Under the pieces are notes generated by a model. It was not told where the DNA came from, made no database searches, and worked only from the letters and a program-made list of their open reading frames with translations. The position numbers and the translations under genes were made by a program. From contig NC_044005.1 of the NCBI RefSeq assembly GCF_900496995.4, positions 17,675,363-17,739,362 on the forward strand: 64,000 nucleotides of DNA. Reading direction: 5' to 3'. Below, in pieces: positions 27,545-40,695 of the stretch (positions within the stretch are counted from its first letter, which is position 1; each line of letters begins with the position of its first letter). This stretch comes from Aquila chrysaetos chrysaetos. Lineage: Eukaryota > Chordata > Aves > Accipitriformes > Accipitridae.

Positions 27545-28312
27545 TGGCCAAGTGCAAGGTCCTGCACATGGGTCGGGGCAATCCCAAGCACAAATACAGG
27601 CTGGGCGATGAGTGGATTGAGAGCAGCCCTGAGGAGAAGGACTTGGGGGTATCAGTGGATGAAAAACTGAGTATGAGCCAGCAATTTGCGCTTGCAGCCT
27701 AGAAAGCCAGTCACATTCTGGGATGCATCAAAAGAAGTGTAACCAGCAGGACGAGGGAGGTGATTCTGCCCCTCTGCTCTGGTGAGACCCCACCTGGAGT
27801 ACTGTGTTCAGCTCTGGGGACCCCAACATAAGAACGACATGGACCTGCTTGAGCAGGTCCAGAGGAGGGCCGCGAAGATGATCAGGGGGCTGGAGCACCT
27901 CCCTTATGAGGACAGGCTGAGAGAGTTGGGGTTGTTCAGCCTGGAGAAGAGAAGGCTCCAGGGAGATCTTAAAGCAGCCTTCCAGTACCTAAAGGTAACC
28001 TACAAGAAAGCTGGAGAAGGACTTTTTATCAGGGAGTGTAGCAATAGGACAAGGGGTAATGTTTTTAAACTGAAAGATGGTAGATTTAGATTAGATATTA
28101 GGAAAAGAATCTTTACTGTGAGGGTGGTGAGGCACTGGAACAGGTTGCCCGGAGAAATTGTGGATGCCCCATTTCTGGAAGTGTTCAAGGCCAGGTTGGA
28201 CGGGGCTTTGAGCAACCTGGTCTAGTGGAAGGTGTCCCTGCCCATGGCAGGGAGGGTTGGAACTAGATGGTCTTTATGGTTCCTTCCATTCTATGATTCT
28301 ATGATTCTATGA
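27545..28312 (+). mobile_element. CR1 LINE 3' end with short tandem tail
   Basis: This is the 3' part of a CR1 element in + orientation. The ORF2 C-terminal region is recognisable from 27545 (AKCKVLHMG-like wording), with an in-frame TAG near 27701 and a frameshift near 27775, and then opens at 27782-28225. That frame contains [33 protein letters not shown] and [18 protein letters not shown], and ends at the normal ORF2 C-terminus. The 3' UTR is short and ends in about three 'attctatg' repeats (about 28290-28312), the usual CR1 3' hallmark. It is 5'-truncated and defective. It belongs to a different CR1 subfamily from the long copies at 18 kb and 52 kb, judged from its C-terminal wording and tail. 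Confidence 0.95.
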
Positions 28313-31300
28313 GGGCTGCCTTGTTCGGCACTGTCCTATAAATATTTGCTTGAGTGACCACTGTTACAGTGCAGTAAATGAAACATAACCTGCTCCTGCA
28401 TGAAATAAAAGTGCATTAGATTAGTGCATTTTTACTGCAGGATTTGAGCATATGTACAGGGACTTATCAGAAAGTATCTAGCACCTACAAACTCCCAGCC
28501 TTGCTTATCTTGCAGTAACCTGTTCTAATTCCCATAGGTTCAGGAAGCTATTGCAATGGGCGAAATTGTAAACAAAGCTTGTGATATATGAAGTAAACTC
28601 CAAGAGATTGAAACTTGATTCCCTTGAAAAGCCGTGAAAAAGCAGCAACAGTTGGTGTTTTCTCTGCTGACTTCAGCTGGGTTTGGATTAGGCCCCATCT
28701 TTTGTCCTTCAGCAACAAAAGTAGGCTGCTGCAATCTTGCAGGAGTTCACAGATAATGTCTTGAGATTGCACCAGGCTGTGAACAGCTGAGGCATAATGT
28801 AAGGTCTCAACATCATTTTGCCATCGTGTGAACCATTTGTGAGTCTGCAGGTTGCCCTGCAGACAGTCGGGAAGCTCCATGGAGCACAGCAGGCACTGCA
28901 GCAGGGACCTGATCCAGACCCTGCTGAAATCAGGGAGGAGGGCTCCTGTTGTCATTAGCTTGCTTGGATGAGGCCCTCCCCAGGAAGCAGCAGCCACCAC
29001 CAGAGGAGTCCAAAATGTGAGTTCCTTTATATTTTTTCTGTTCTGTAGTTGCCAAAGCCCGTCTTGCTGTAGTAGCTGTTGCAGAGTGTCTCTTCACTTA
29101 ACAGCTCTTGAGCAACCGTTGCTTTTTTCTTTCCTTTCATGCCACAGCCCATTATTAAGCAACTTTAAAAATACATACATACATAGATCTATAATACATA
29201 CATTCTTCAATGACTGGCTTGTACATTGACTGAAGAGGTAGAAGGGACACGTGTCTGTGGGAGGTTTCGGTCTTGTTATGGCCTGAGGAAAACAAAGTTA
29301 CTTGATTTTCTCTTTGTTTTCTTTCTCTAGAAGGTATGTCTCTCCGCTTGTGATGCTTCAGAATTTTTCCTAACAAATTCATATTTTTGGTATCCACATG
29401 TGTTAGTCTTTTCTGTGGAGAGAGGGTTTGTCCCAAATGCCACTCCATCAGAGACATCTCTTGCTGGGTTTGTTAGGCACATGCTTGGAAGATAGAGGAG
29501 GTGACAGAGAAAGGTGCCTAGCATGATGAGGTGGTGCCTATGCATGCAGGATCTGAAAAGGGGCATGTTTGTGGAGCAATGATATGCCCAGAGTAAGGAT
29601 ACTGAATCCTCCTTCCAGCAGTGAAGTGGGAAGCACAGCAGCTGTGCTGTGCCACTGATCTGCCATCACGTCTCTACAGAATGTCCTAAGTCAACCAGCT
29701 TTCCCATGCCTAGTGTTGATCCAGTTCTAATGTCTGCTTCCAAACAGGTTTAAAGGCATATGTAGCTTTTGAAGATTTTCATAGATTGCTGCCAAAAAAA
29801 AGCATTTGTGGAACAATTGAGCTGCATCATTTGGGGCATACATCATGAAGTGTGTGTTACTTGGCAATTATGATGAAGGCGATTCCCTTTTCATTTAGTG
29901 ACACAGTTGTAACTCACACTGCTTCTTCAGTGATATATCCCACATTTTCTGTGTCCACTGATTTAAACCATTATAGGTATGATTTTTATCACTAGACCTT
30001 TTCTCCCCACCTCAGACATATTAGCCATGCAATGATGTTGCAAACATTTCCAGTCACCGAGAACCAGTTTACTAGTTACCCTGACTAACCAAGTTCAGTA
30101 CATCTCTGAGGTCCTTTGCCTTCTGGACAGGTAGCTTCCTCTTCTAATATCATTACTATTGGTTCCCGTTGTTTATTGTCCTAGAGCTCATTTTCTCTGG
30201 GCTATTGTCAACATTGCCTAACAGAAGCCTCTTCAGGAAGAGCAGCAAATCCTATGTCCTTTGTCTGTTTGCCTTTCAGAATTTGGAGGTGGTGTTTAAT
30301 CCTCAGTATATATGTCTGTCCTTGGACGATGACCTCCATAGACCACTGAACATGTGCTTATTATGATCACTAATTTATTTTATAAGTGTGATTTTCATAA
30401 TGGTAATGAAATGATGGACGGACCCAGCATCCCAAATAAACAATTTCATTTCTTTAGAGTTGTGCAGGCCTACAGTTCCCTTGGCTGTAGCTTAAAGACA
30501 TTAAAGGCATTCAGATTGTTTGTTTTCTGCTAAATTAAATATCTGCACATGACAAATCCCATTTTGCTCATTTGTTTGCTTGTTGCTAAACAGTGTAAAG
30601 TCCAGATCAGAACTTAACTTTTCAGCCTGTCAGAGTTGAGATAATGGAGTTTAGCCTTCTGAATACAACTGGAAATTGTTGCAGTAGTGTAACTGGAAAC
30701 AGCCTATCTCCTGAACAACGGGTTGGTTCAATGGACCAGTAGAACAAACACATGTGCAGCTGTAATATTTCACCCTAAGGCTATTTCACAGGAGTGAAGA
30801 TAATAATTTGAAAAAAAATACATATTATTTTCCCAACCAGTGTGAATAAATCTTCACCTCCAACTTTCCAGAAGGAAAGAAGTTGTTTCTTGCTAAAGTA
30901 TGAAGTGTGCTCTGTTAAGAAGTATGTTCAAGTCCAAAATACGTCGCATTGAGAGGTCACCTCTCAGATGTAATCTGCATTCCAGGGAGTGCTTTACTCA
31001 AGGACACATGCTCAAGTTTTTTCCTCAGTAGTTTTGTCTCATTTCCCTTTCCAGTGAGTTCGTTGCCCTGAGACCAGAGATCAAACATATAACATATTTT
31101 TACAGACCTTGCTTTCAGGAAGGAGTACACTTTTTTCCCCTCCATTTATTCATCCATACCTCTAATTCACACAATTCCTCAGTGTGCATCAGCTTGTTGC
31201 TGCAAACTTTGAATTTCACTTGTGTGATTTCCACTACCCAAAGTTTTTATTTAGTTGCAGTTTCAGAGTTTTAATCATCACATGGGTCTGTGAACCAGGA

Positions 31301-34300
31301 TCAAATTTATAATGAGCAATGGCCTCTCTGTTTTCTAATTATCAGCAATTCATCTCCTGGTGCAGTGTTGTATGGTGCAGTGTCATCTAGTGCTTCTGTG
31401 AAAAATTCCTTTGAATTAGTAGTCAGAAAGGACAAGGACCCTACTATGCTGTACTGCTGCTGTGGCTTGTAAATACTTCCGAAGTTGTATATTCAATTAC
31501 AGTTTTGCTTCTTTTTTCATATTATAAGGTTGGTATTGCCTTGGGCTGGTTGTCACAGGAGGCATCATGAGTTAGTCTTGTCAGATTTGCCTACTTGCCA
31601 AAGTATATCTACTCTGTGCAAAGCACCTGTTTGCAGAGATATCCAAGGGAGCCCTGAATGAGCTAGGTCAGGTATCAGAAGCAGTGGAGTCCTGCAGTGT
31701 GACACTCTGATACAGGATGTGTCTTTCTCATTGGAGTTCCCATTTTGGTAGTACTCTGGATTCTCATGCGTGTCTGAGACAGAGCATGTGAGGTACTGTC
31801 TGCAAGATTAATTCTGGATCACACAACTTCCCTTAGGGCAATGCTGGAACTGCTACCTAGGGCTAATTCTCAGTTCATTCAGAAGTCTCTCTCCAAGCTT
31901 TTCTATGTGTTGAACTCCATTCAGAAGGATTTTTTGGATGAGAGAGTTGGCATTTGTGTTCATTTTGTGCAATGTGATGTCATGCTAGACACCTAAGTTT
32001 GTTCTGAATAAGCTGGTGTGAGTATACAGCAAGAAACATGCTGTGCAGAGCTCAATTGTCACATTTGAACAGTAACACTGCCACATCAGCATAATTAGCC
32101 TGACAGCTAGAGGCCTGCACAGTTTCAGCATCATGTCACTGCCTCAGTTGTCTTGCTTTCAGTTCTGGGACCACCAAGCGATCTGTTGCACAACATAGCA
32201 ATATATAAGTCTAGCTTCCAAAATGGAAGTTTGCTTTTCTGCCCTACTTTCTCACAGATCTTTTCTTAGTTTTATTTTCCCACTTGATCCCACAGTGAAA
32301 AGTCTCCTTTCCATGTTTCAGTCTTACATGGAGAACAGTACTTCTTGCTTTCTGAGACACAGCTTCTTATTTACCCTCCTCAGTTTGTAATCTCTGAGGT
32401 CTCACTGCATGTCTAGCAGAAGTAGTTTGAGAAAGTATTATGCTGCAGTTTAGATTACTATCATGTTTTACCCCCGCCCCCATGAGAAATGCTAATGGAT
32501 CAAACAACTTCAAATGTACCGAATGAGCAATAGTTGGTAACTCAATTCTTACACCTGTTTCCAGAGTATTTAGATAATTGGTACTCAACAGTATTCAGAT
32601 AACTCAGCATCTAACCAAACGTGTCAGAACTTATTCTTGTCCAAAAAACCCCAGGATCTCTTATGACGACTGTCATCCTCTTCCCTGGTTTGTATTGTTT
32701 GTGCTGACAGGTAAACTGCTGTCTGCATGTTGTCTACAAAACAGCTGTGGATGTTTCTTTGATGAAGCACATTGAGATTTATTGAAGAAAAATGTGCTAG
32801 TGTCTGGTGCCTGAGTAAACACTTTGTTTTTTCAGGTGCATGTTTCTAGTGTCATAGAAGGGTACTATAGTTGGGGGTTGTTGCTAGTCTGACTATCTGT
32901 GCAGGACACCAAATTCTTTAGTTCTATTTTAAGAAAGCCATTCAGAAGGGAAGTCAAACCTGGAGAGAGGAAGTAAGAAAAAGGAATCAAGGTATTCTTG
33001 GGATGGTTGTCTACATATGGTTTATTAATTCAATATTGAGAATTTTCTCTTTGTGGTCAGCTGTGAATCTCATTTTGAATATAGGGGCATTTTCTTCCCT
33101 GTAGTGTTTTTGCCTACTCCTTTATTTAAAATGTCAAGAGCTGGTGATAAGGGCTGACAGTAGAAAGCCACTAACCTTGGTGTCTGCTATCAAGGTGTTA
33201 GTGTTTTGGGACAATGAGATTGTTGAAACTAAGAGGAAAACAGTATTATGGGGATTTTCTGAGCACACAGAAACTTAAAAGCTGTAAGATTTCACCGAAG
33301 GCAGATCAAAGAAAATTGGCAAGGGCAAGCTGTTAAAATTGCAAAAGATATGAAGTGTGGGGCAGTGATTCACAGAGCACTTGGGAAGAGAAAAAGGAAA
33401 GGAGTTTTCTTTTGAAGCAGAAAAGTCATATTTAACTGAAGGATGTGCTGCGGAGGAAGGGAGCTCATTTCATGGGAGAAACAATGCCCTGGCTTTGAGA
33501 AGAAGCCATGAGCAGTAAACCAATACCAGTTCTTCAGTGTGATGGTTCTTCAGCTTTCTTGAGGCAAACTGCTACCTACTTGTCCTCACCTCTCCCCTTT
33601 GTGTAACGTTGAGGCTAAAGGAGATGCTGGAGGTGAGGGCAAAAAGTGTCAGTGGAGCCGAAGGGGACTTGGTGGCGATTCATTTCAGGTGGTGGTGACT
33701 GAAATGGTGTTGGTGCTTGGAGGGCTTGTGGTACTGGGTGAGAGATTTAAAGGGGCATGAGAAGAGAGGGCTGGAAGGACACTGAATTTCAGGGGAGGGT
33801 TGTGTGTGAGGGAGTGAGTTTTGATCTCTGACTCTATAGGAGAGGTATTGTCCAGAGGAGGCCTGTCCTATCTAACATATCTTCCTTACTCTTCCTGCCT
33901 CCTTTCCTGACACCCCTACTTCTGGCTAGGAAAGTAAGAACAGCCAAAAGGGGAGAGAGGACTCAGGGATACCGTATGGCTCTGTTGAATCCTCTGCAGA
34001 AGAAGGGATGTCAGGAGAAGTTGGGTGGGATCCTCCTCTCCAGGGAAAGAGAGGTGGGGAGCTGGGCAGGAGGGAGAAGAGCTGCCAAGCCACAGCCATT
34101 TCTGCCCTTTTCCTTAAAGGTGTTCTCATTTCTGACAAAACACTGCTGGGTTTGAGAATAGTGACCTAATTCAAGAAAAGCTTGTAGTGGTGTTACAAGA
34201 AAGTTGCATGTGTTTACATACAGCCATGCATTTCCAGCGATAGGTAAGGCATCACTAAGTATATCCAGGAAATGTTGAAGAGTAAAGTGTGTTTATTTGC

Positions 34301-36469
34301 TTGTGACTAGCACAGGTCCTTGAAGAGTGAATGTAGGCAAAGTGTGACTTCGAATCTGGGGGCTCTGGAGAAGAAGATTGAAAATTAAGGGAATCATTGA
34401 CCAGGATGCTGGGGACATAAGATGTGTGGGCTGCTGTCTGTTCCACTGAGTGATGAGAGAGAGGATTGAGAGGTTGGAAATAAAAATGAGAAATTGAAGG
34501 AAGAGAACACTTCAGCCTTTGGAGGGGTGGTGCTCATTTGTGAATTGTTTGGGTTTTATTTCCCTATAATTTTTTTAAGGGAGCTTAATATAGGCAAATC
34601 TATTCTATTGGACTCAAACACTGCATGCTGGTGAGACTCTAGCCCCAGTGATGCTGTTAGGGTGATGCTCCCAGGTAGAGAAATGTTTCAGAGAGTTTTG
34701 GGACCAGCAGCCGTATAGCTGTATGCTTTCTGAAGATGCCAGCCCACTCCAAGCTATCCCAATCATTGATAATTTGGTGAATTATTCAACCTGTTTGTTG
34801 TGTAGTGTTATGGTTTACTGGTAGGAAATCCTGGGACTAAAGGGATTGTGAAAAGTCCCATAACTAAGCAGAGATGCCCTGGAGTGCTTTCTGTCTCTGT
34901 AGGTCATCTCTAACAGTGATCTCTACCTGCTGAACAATAATTTTTGAGAAATTCTTCCAGATTTGAACCATTTATAAAAGGCCATATTTTTGTTATTGCA
35001 GGGAAACAGGTGTCCTAAGTCAGATGGATCACACCTTACAGGTTATATGGGCTGTACACTCTCCCCTATTATATTTTCAGGAGAAAGTACTGCCAGCTCC
35101 AAAAAAGTACAACTTAATATAAATTTGTTTTCCAGTCCCTGTTGCCTCCCTTTTTAATTATGGTTATGAGGAAGTGCTTTAGTTTTAATGGGAAAACAAA
35201 TTAAGAGATTCTTCAATCTCTTTGAAGGTATATACACACCTGGTATCTGTGGTTTAGTACAGGCTAAGGAGAGGCTTTGGGGCCTTGTTTATGCAGTAGA
35301 ATTCCCTACTCGTGCCACCAGTGGTTACTGGATATAGCAAAGAGAGGAACCTTGCATAAACAAACCTCTTTCAACTTCTTTGCTCAAAGCAGATGTATTT
35401 ACACTAAATTTTGCCAGCTGGGGCTTAAGCACATACGAACAATTCAGTGCTTGCTCTGTTAAGAACTTTTCTAAAAGTGCCCCGTGTAGGTGAGGGAATT
35501 TCCTGTTCACTATCCGTATCATATCTTCAACACATGCCATGTTACTTTGGAATATCCCAGTCTTCAAAACTGAACAAAATGGCTGAATTCTTTGTATATC
35601 AGTATTCTGCTTATAGTTATGCTATAAATGATTGTTTATAGTTGTTGAAGTTTTTAATCAAATACAGAAATTAAGCAGTTGGGTCGGGAATTGTTACCTT
35701 TACCTTCCTTCCTCTCATGCCTTGACACTGGAAAGACAGGAAAGACAAATTTGGGCTTTCTTTAATACTAGTGTCCAGAGATTCACATTATTCATATAAA
35801 TTGATCCTGTATTGATTTTCTCTGCTTTCTTTCCAATCACAGAGCAGGCTTTTCCATGATCAGTAGCAGGCTTTCTCCTGCAAGTGTCCTGAGGTGTGGT
35901 CTAGGTGTGTTCAAATCTGGCTTAGTCATTCATCCGTCACCTTGTCATTAGCATGGCGTCTGTATTTAATTGGGCTTCCTTCCTTCCTTCATCAGAAATC
36001 AGTTTTTATATACCATGAAAACTGCAGCCCATTATTAAAAGTTAGCTCTAAGTGAGATTCTTGGCTCTTATTTATACAAGAAGCAGTAAAAATAGTATCT
36101 CAAGTCCTATTTCAATTGAGTGCTATGTGTTAAGAACACATTATGTGTGAGTCCAGTATGCTGCCTCAAAACCTTCTATTTCTCAAGCTTTAGTTCATAA
36201 GCAACTTGTTTAAGAGGGTTTTTTTGCAATTTGTTGAGTCGCTTGATAGGTTGTAATCATTGGCAACTTTCACTGGTTGCATCTTTGCCTCCCAGAAAAC
36301 ATTGCTGAGTTACTGATGTAGTTAGTATTTCAACTGTGCTTAGAAACAGCATTGAGATCAGCACTCCATTTTGTGTATAGTAAGGGTTGGCCCATCCCTG
36401 AAAATGCTTGCATTTTGAAGGGAAATGGAGAGAAAATATTATCCTAGTTATAGAAATGGAGCCATGAGA
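28313..36469. other. Non-coding stretch, no gene seen
   Basis: No exon could be supported. A 150-codon minus-strand frame at 28548-29000 has a leucine run but no domain or homology I recognise. At about 32855-32950 the words 'gctagtctgactatctgtgcagg' weakly resemble an ancient CR1 3' end on the minus strand. A short ACAT microsatellite lies near 29170. Confidence 0.55.
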
Positions 36470-37150
36470 TGCTATGCCTGGGGGTCTGGGGCTCCTGGTG
36501 AACACGAAGTTGACCATGAGCCAGCAGTAAGCTCTTGCAGAAAACAGAGCCAATAACATCTTGAGCTGCCTTATGAAGAGCATCGCCAGCAGGTCCAAGG
36601 CAAGTGATCCTTCCTCTCTACTCATCCCTGGTGTATGCATCTGGAGTGCTGCATGCAGTGCTGGGCTCCCCAGCACAAGAAGGACATAAGCATGCTGGAG
36701 TGACTCCAGTAAAGTGCCACAAAGGTGGTTGAGGGATTGCAGCATCTAACGTACGAGGAGAGGCTGAGAGAGCTGGAACTGATTAGCCCAAAGAAGAAAA
36801 GACCTGAGGGGGTCTTACCAATGTGTATAAATACCTGATTTTTGATGGGAGGAGTAAAGAAAGAGATAGCCTCTTCTCAGTGGCATCCAATGACAGGACA
36901 AGGGGCAATGAGCACAGATTAAATACAAGAAATTCCATTTAAAAGTAGAGAAAACCTGTTTTAGTGTCAGTGTCATCAAACACTGAAACAAGTTGCCCAG
37001 AGAGATCGTGGAGTCTCCGTCGTTGGAAGAAGTCAAAGCCCAGCTGGACACCGTCCTGAGCAACTTGCTGTAGCTGACCCTGCTCTGAGCGAGGGGTTGG
37101 ACTACACAGTCTCCAGAGTTCCCTTCTTCAATGCTGCTGTCATTCTGCGC
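36470..37150 (+). mobile_element. Decayed CR1 LINE 3' fragment
   Basis: This is an old CR1 3' portion in + orientation. Recognisable pieces include 'gaccatgagccagcag' near 36514, 'ctactcatccctggtgtatg' near 36619, 'gaggagaggctgagagagct' near 36755, and a 3' end with 'agcaacttgctgtagctgac' near 37058 followed by 'gaggggttggactacaca'. Many frameshifts and stops remove any continuous ORF2. A 162-codon frame on the opposite strand (36257-36745) is only its antisense shadow. Confidence 0.85.
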
Positions 37151-40049
37151 CCGCCAGCTTGTCCCAGCAGTCGCAGGAGTTTATTGTAGTGAGTAGAGCT
37201 GAGCGCAGGGTACCCGGCTGTCTGATCTGACCCAGCTGCACTTGGCACACGATCAGAGGGGCCTGCTCCCCACATCCCAGATCACAAGATAGTAAACTGC
37301 TCTAAAGACTTGCTCTATTTAACACCCATGTTCCTATGCTTCCGCCCCCTGTCCCCAGGCCATGCTTGTAACTGGGATCACCTGCGTGCAATGGCATCCT
37401 AGCCGCATTCCTTCTTCCCCAGGCGCAGGGCCATGCAAGTGGCTCAGGAGTCGCTATCACAGCTCTTGCTGCCAGCGGATTCCCCGTGTGGGAGTGGATA
37501 GTCAGGCACATTTACGGCAGCATTTGCTAATGTAGCAAAACAGTGTTTTAAGCCCTGCACCTATTACAATCATCACTGGCTTCACCTGGAGACAATCAAG
37601 CCCAGGCATGGATATGCGGGAGACAAGCAGGCTAGGTCACAGAAATTCAGATTGTCCCATTGCATCAAGCCTTGTCCTCCTGCCTTCGTGGCAGCAATAC
37701 TGTAGTCACTGGAAATTGTGTTCAAGGTATTTCTCCATAGTTACTACTTCTGATGAACCTCTTGTTCATAAAATAGTAGATTTGGGCAACTGAGGTGTGT
37801 ATGAATGTTTGATATTAAGAAAAAGTAGGTTCAGTTTGAGGAAAATTGGTTTGAATCTAACCAGGGCGATCAGATAGTTATGAATAATAAAAAGTCACGT
37901 GTGAAATATATATTCAGCAAAGTTAGGTGTCCAGTAAAACTAGTTTCAACATTGTTTGCACTACCTAATCTCTAAAATTATAATGTGTGAGTCACAGCCC
38001 TTAGATGATCTTAACCTTTACTAGAGGATACCCTGCTTTGTGTTCAGCAGCATAAACAACTGAGCAAGGACCTGTGCAGACCTGGTGAATACAACAGGAC
38101 CCTTTTGACTGTACCGTAAGTAATGCATTTTTTTCTGTAGAAAAATTGTCGAATGTTATATGCAGGACAACAGTTTCTGAATAATCAATTGAGAAATTGC
38201 CATGTTCATATTCAAGTTGCAATTTAAAGCTTTTTTTAATTGTTTTATTACGTTTTTGTTTTTTTAAATAAAAAACATAAGTCCTCTATGAGATAAGCAT
38301 GTTTGTATAGCATAACTCTCCAGGAAAACTGCATCACTAAATTTTTTAGAGAGTTAAATGAAGTAAATGGATGATAATAACAAATGTAGGGCATGTAATG
38401 AAATGGAAGCAGGGACTTAAGGATTGCTTTCTAAAGCTTGTAGAGAGTTTGGAAAAGAAGAAACTGTGGATAGAGGTAAACGCTAGAAGAATTAGAGTAA
38501 GAGTGATGGTGGAGCAAGTCACAAACAAATCAAAGAGCTCAAGTTTAAGTGCATTCTAGATATGAAAGTGAAGTGTCTGAAAGTGGTTTGTCATGGGGCT
38601 CAGGCCCTTCCTAGCGATGGTAGTATTGCTATAACCACAATATTCAAAGGGTGTGAATTAATGAATATTAATAGTATATATTATTAAAGCAGACATCAGC
38701 ATTCTGAGTTCACTGAATTTTGGAGAACCAAGATGCTGGAAAGTGGAGAACACAAATGCAGGGTCATGGTGGGAGCTGATAAGGATTCAATGATTTTACA
38801 AGGCATGAGAGTCTGAATACCATTTCTCATTGCAAGTCAGAAACCTAAGATATTTTTCCCCTTTGAAAATCCTTACATTTTCCTCTAGAGTGTACTTTAT
38901 TTTATAAAAGATTCTGTAGGTAAAGTGATCGTATACTACAGGAGGATGTTCTGGATTTCCAGATATTCCACATCTTTACTTCCTTCTGTCTGTTGACAAA
39001 AGTTGTTGAACCAAGTGTGGTTAATGTCTAGAGTTAAAAGTATTGCCACAGATGTGGAATGGATGGTTTCCATACTGCTGTGGAAAAGGCTTTTCTGTTC
39101 TATCAGTGTCTTTTAGCATCTTTGTTCCTCCAGAATTCACTCATTCATCTTCACATTTTATTGTTGAAGCCTTCTCTGCCAAAATCACCCTTTGCTATCT
39201 TTCTGATGATAAATGCCATGATTGTTCTAGAGTTTCCTCTAATTTTTTATTTTTATTTTTAGGTGGTTTTGTTCAGTCACTGGGCTGGACATGCCTTTGC
39301 ATGCAGCAGGCACACTTGTTTCCATTTGCTGTTCTGTGTACATGCTCATTTTCCCTTCCTTAATAAGCAACACTGTATTTCCAGGGTCTTGATAACTCCC
39401 TAATTGCTCAAAGGATATTTCTCTCTTTTGTTAGTTATGTGGAAGTCTGGGGTTTTTTTAAATGGTGCTCAGTTGTTCAAGGTTTATGGATTCACTGTAA
39501 ATGTTCATCACTTCTTCATTAACAAGTAAACTTACTTTCTCTCTGGTGCCTGCCTGTATGTTTATACACAGCCCATTCAAAAATGTATAATATTTTAATT
39601 CTGACAATGAAGGAATATTATGCCTTCCTTCTGCTTTGATTTTTTGTCTTGTTAAATTTAACTGACTAGGCTTGACGGGCTCCCTTACTTTCTGCTCTAT
39701 AGACCTGTACTTTTGACTTACAGCTATTTATCACTTAAAGCCACATTAAAAAAAGAACACTGGAAACAAAACAGTTTCAAACGAATTGCAGCCTAATCTT
39801 AATGAGGGTTTCTTTGGTATTACTTCATCCCTCTGACTTTAATTTTTATTCTTTCATAACTTCTTGAGTAGGTTGAGTAATTTTCCAGACTCAGCTTCCT
39901 TGAAATAGAAAGCTGGTATCCCTGAATTCAAATGGCTTGGAATCACTGGTACCAAGCCAGGTGTGTACAGTGAAGGGATTGACTTATTGCTAAGCACGAA
40001 GTAAAAAGATTTGTAAGCTAAATGTGATTTTTCTTTTCTTCTTTTCCAG
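37151..40049. other. Serpin upstream region; first exon not located
   Basis: This stretch precedes the first coding exon of the serpin. Family gene structure predicts one or more non-coding first exons and a liver-type promoter upstream, but I could not place a TATA box, initiator or donor site with confidence. The DNA just before 40050 is a pyrimidine-rich acceptor tract ('ttcttttcttcttttccag'), so 39.9-40.05 kb is intron. Nothing else was recognised. Confidence 0.5.
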
Positions 40050-40695
40050 AGTTATAGAAACATGAAGATGCTGTTTTTCCTGTGTCTTTTAATTGTTGGG
40101 CTTCATTCAAACAGTTATTGCTATGAGCCTAATTATCAAGGTGTAAGAAACCAAAATCAAAGAGGCCAAGAAAACCGAAACACGCCACAGCAGACTGTAG
40201 GGAACAGTGTTTGTCAGTTTGCATGTTGTTTCTACAAAGAGATTTCTTCTCGTGAAAACAGCGGGAATATTTTCTTCTCTCCTTTGAGCATCTCTACTGC
40301 CTTTGCAATGCTGACTCTGGGTGCCAGATCAGACACTCTGACACAGATTCTTAGGGTCCTTAGCTTTAACCCACGTGAGATTTCTGAAAATGAAATACAT
40401 GAAGGTTATCGTCAACTCATACAAATGGTAAACAGAAAGAATGAGGGGTTACAGCTGAATATGGGAAATGTCCTGTTTGTGCTTGACCAACTGAAGCCAC
40501 AAGATAAATTTTTAAGTAATCTCAGAAACTTCTATGAAGGAGAAGTTTATCCTATGAACTTCAAGAGGGCTGATCAAGCCCAGATAAAGATCAACGAATA
40601 TGTAGCAGGAAGAACCAATGGGAAAATCAAGGACCTCATAAGTAACCTTGATCCACTTACTGAAATTCTCCTTATTAGCTATATTTATTTTAACG
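40050..40695 (+). CDS. Serpin first coding exon (signal peptide to helix F/strand 3A region)
   Basis: The acceptor is 'cttttccag' ending at 40049. Twelve bases of 5' UTR follow and then the ATG at 40062. The exon is 646 bp, close to the large second exon of mammalian SERPINA1. It encodes residues 1-211 plus one base and ends at the donor g|gtaag (phase 1). This ATG is chosen because it directly precedes a signal peptide and is the first in the exon. A read-through frame continues to 40832 inside the intron but loses serpin similarity at the donor. Confidence 0.93.

Noticed and set aside
28548-29000. 150-codon open frame on the minus strand with a leucine run
   Set aside because: It has no known motif, no exon borders and no neighbouring exons. 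I could not tell it from a chance frame.
36257-36745. 162-codon frame on the minus strand
   Set aside because: It is the antisense of a decayed CR1 copy in + orientation.
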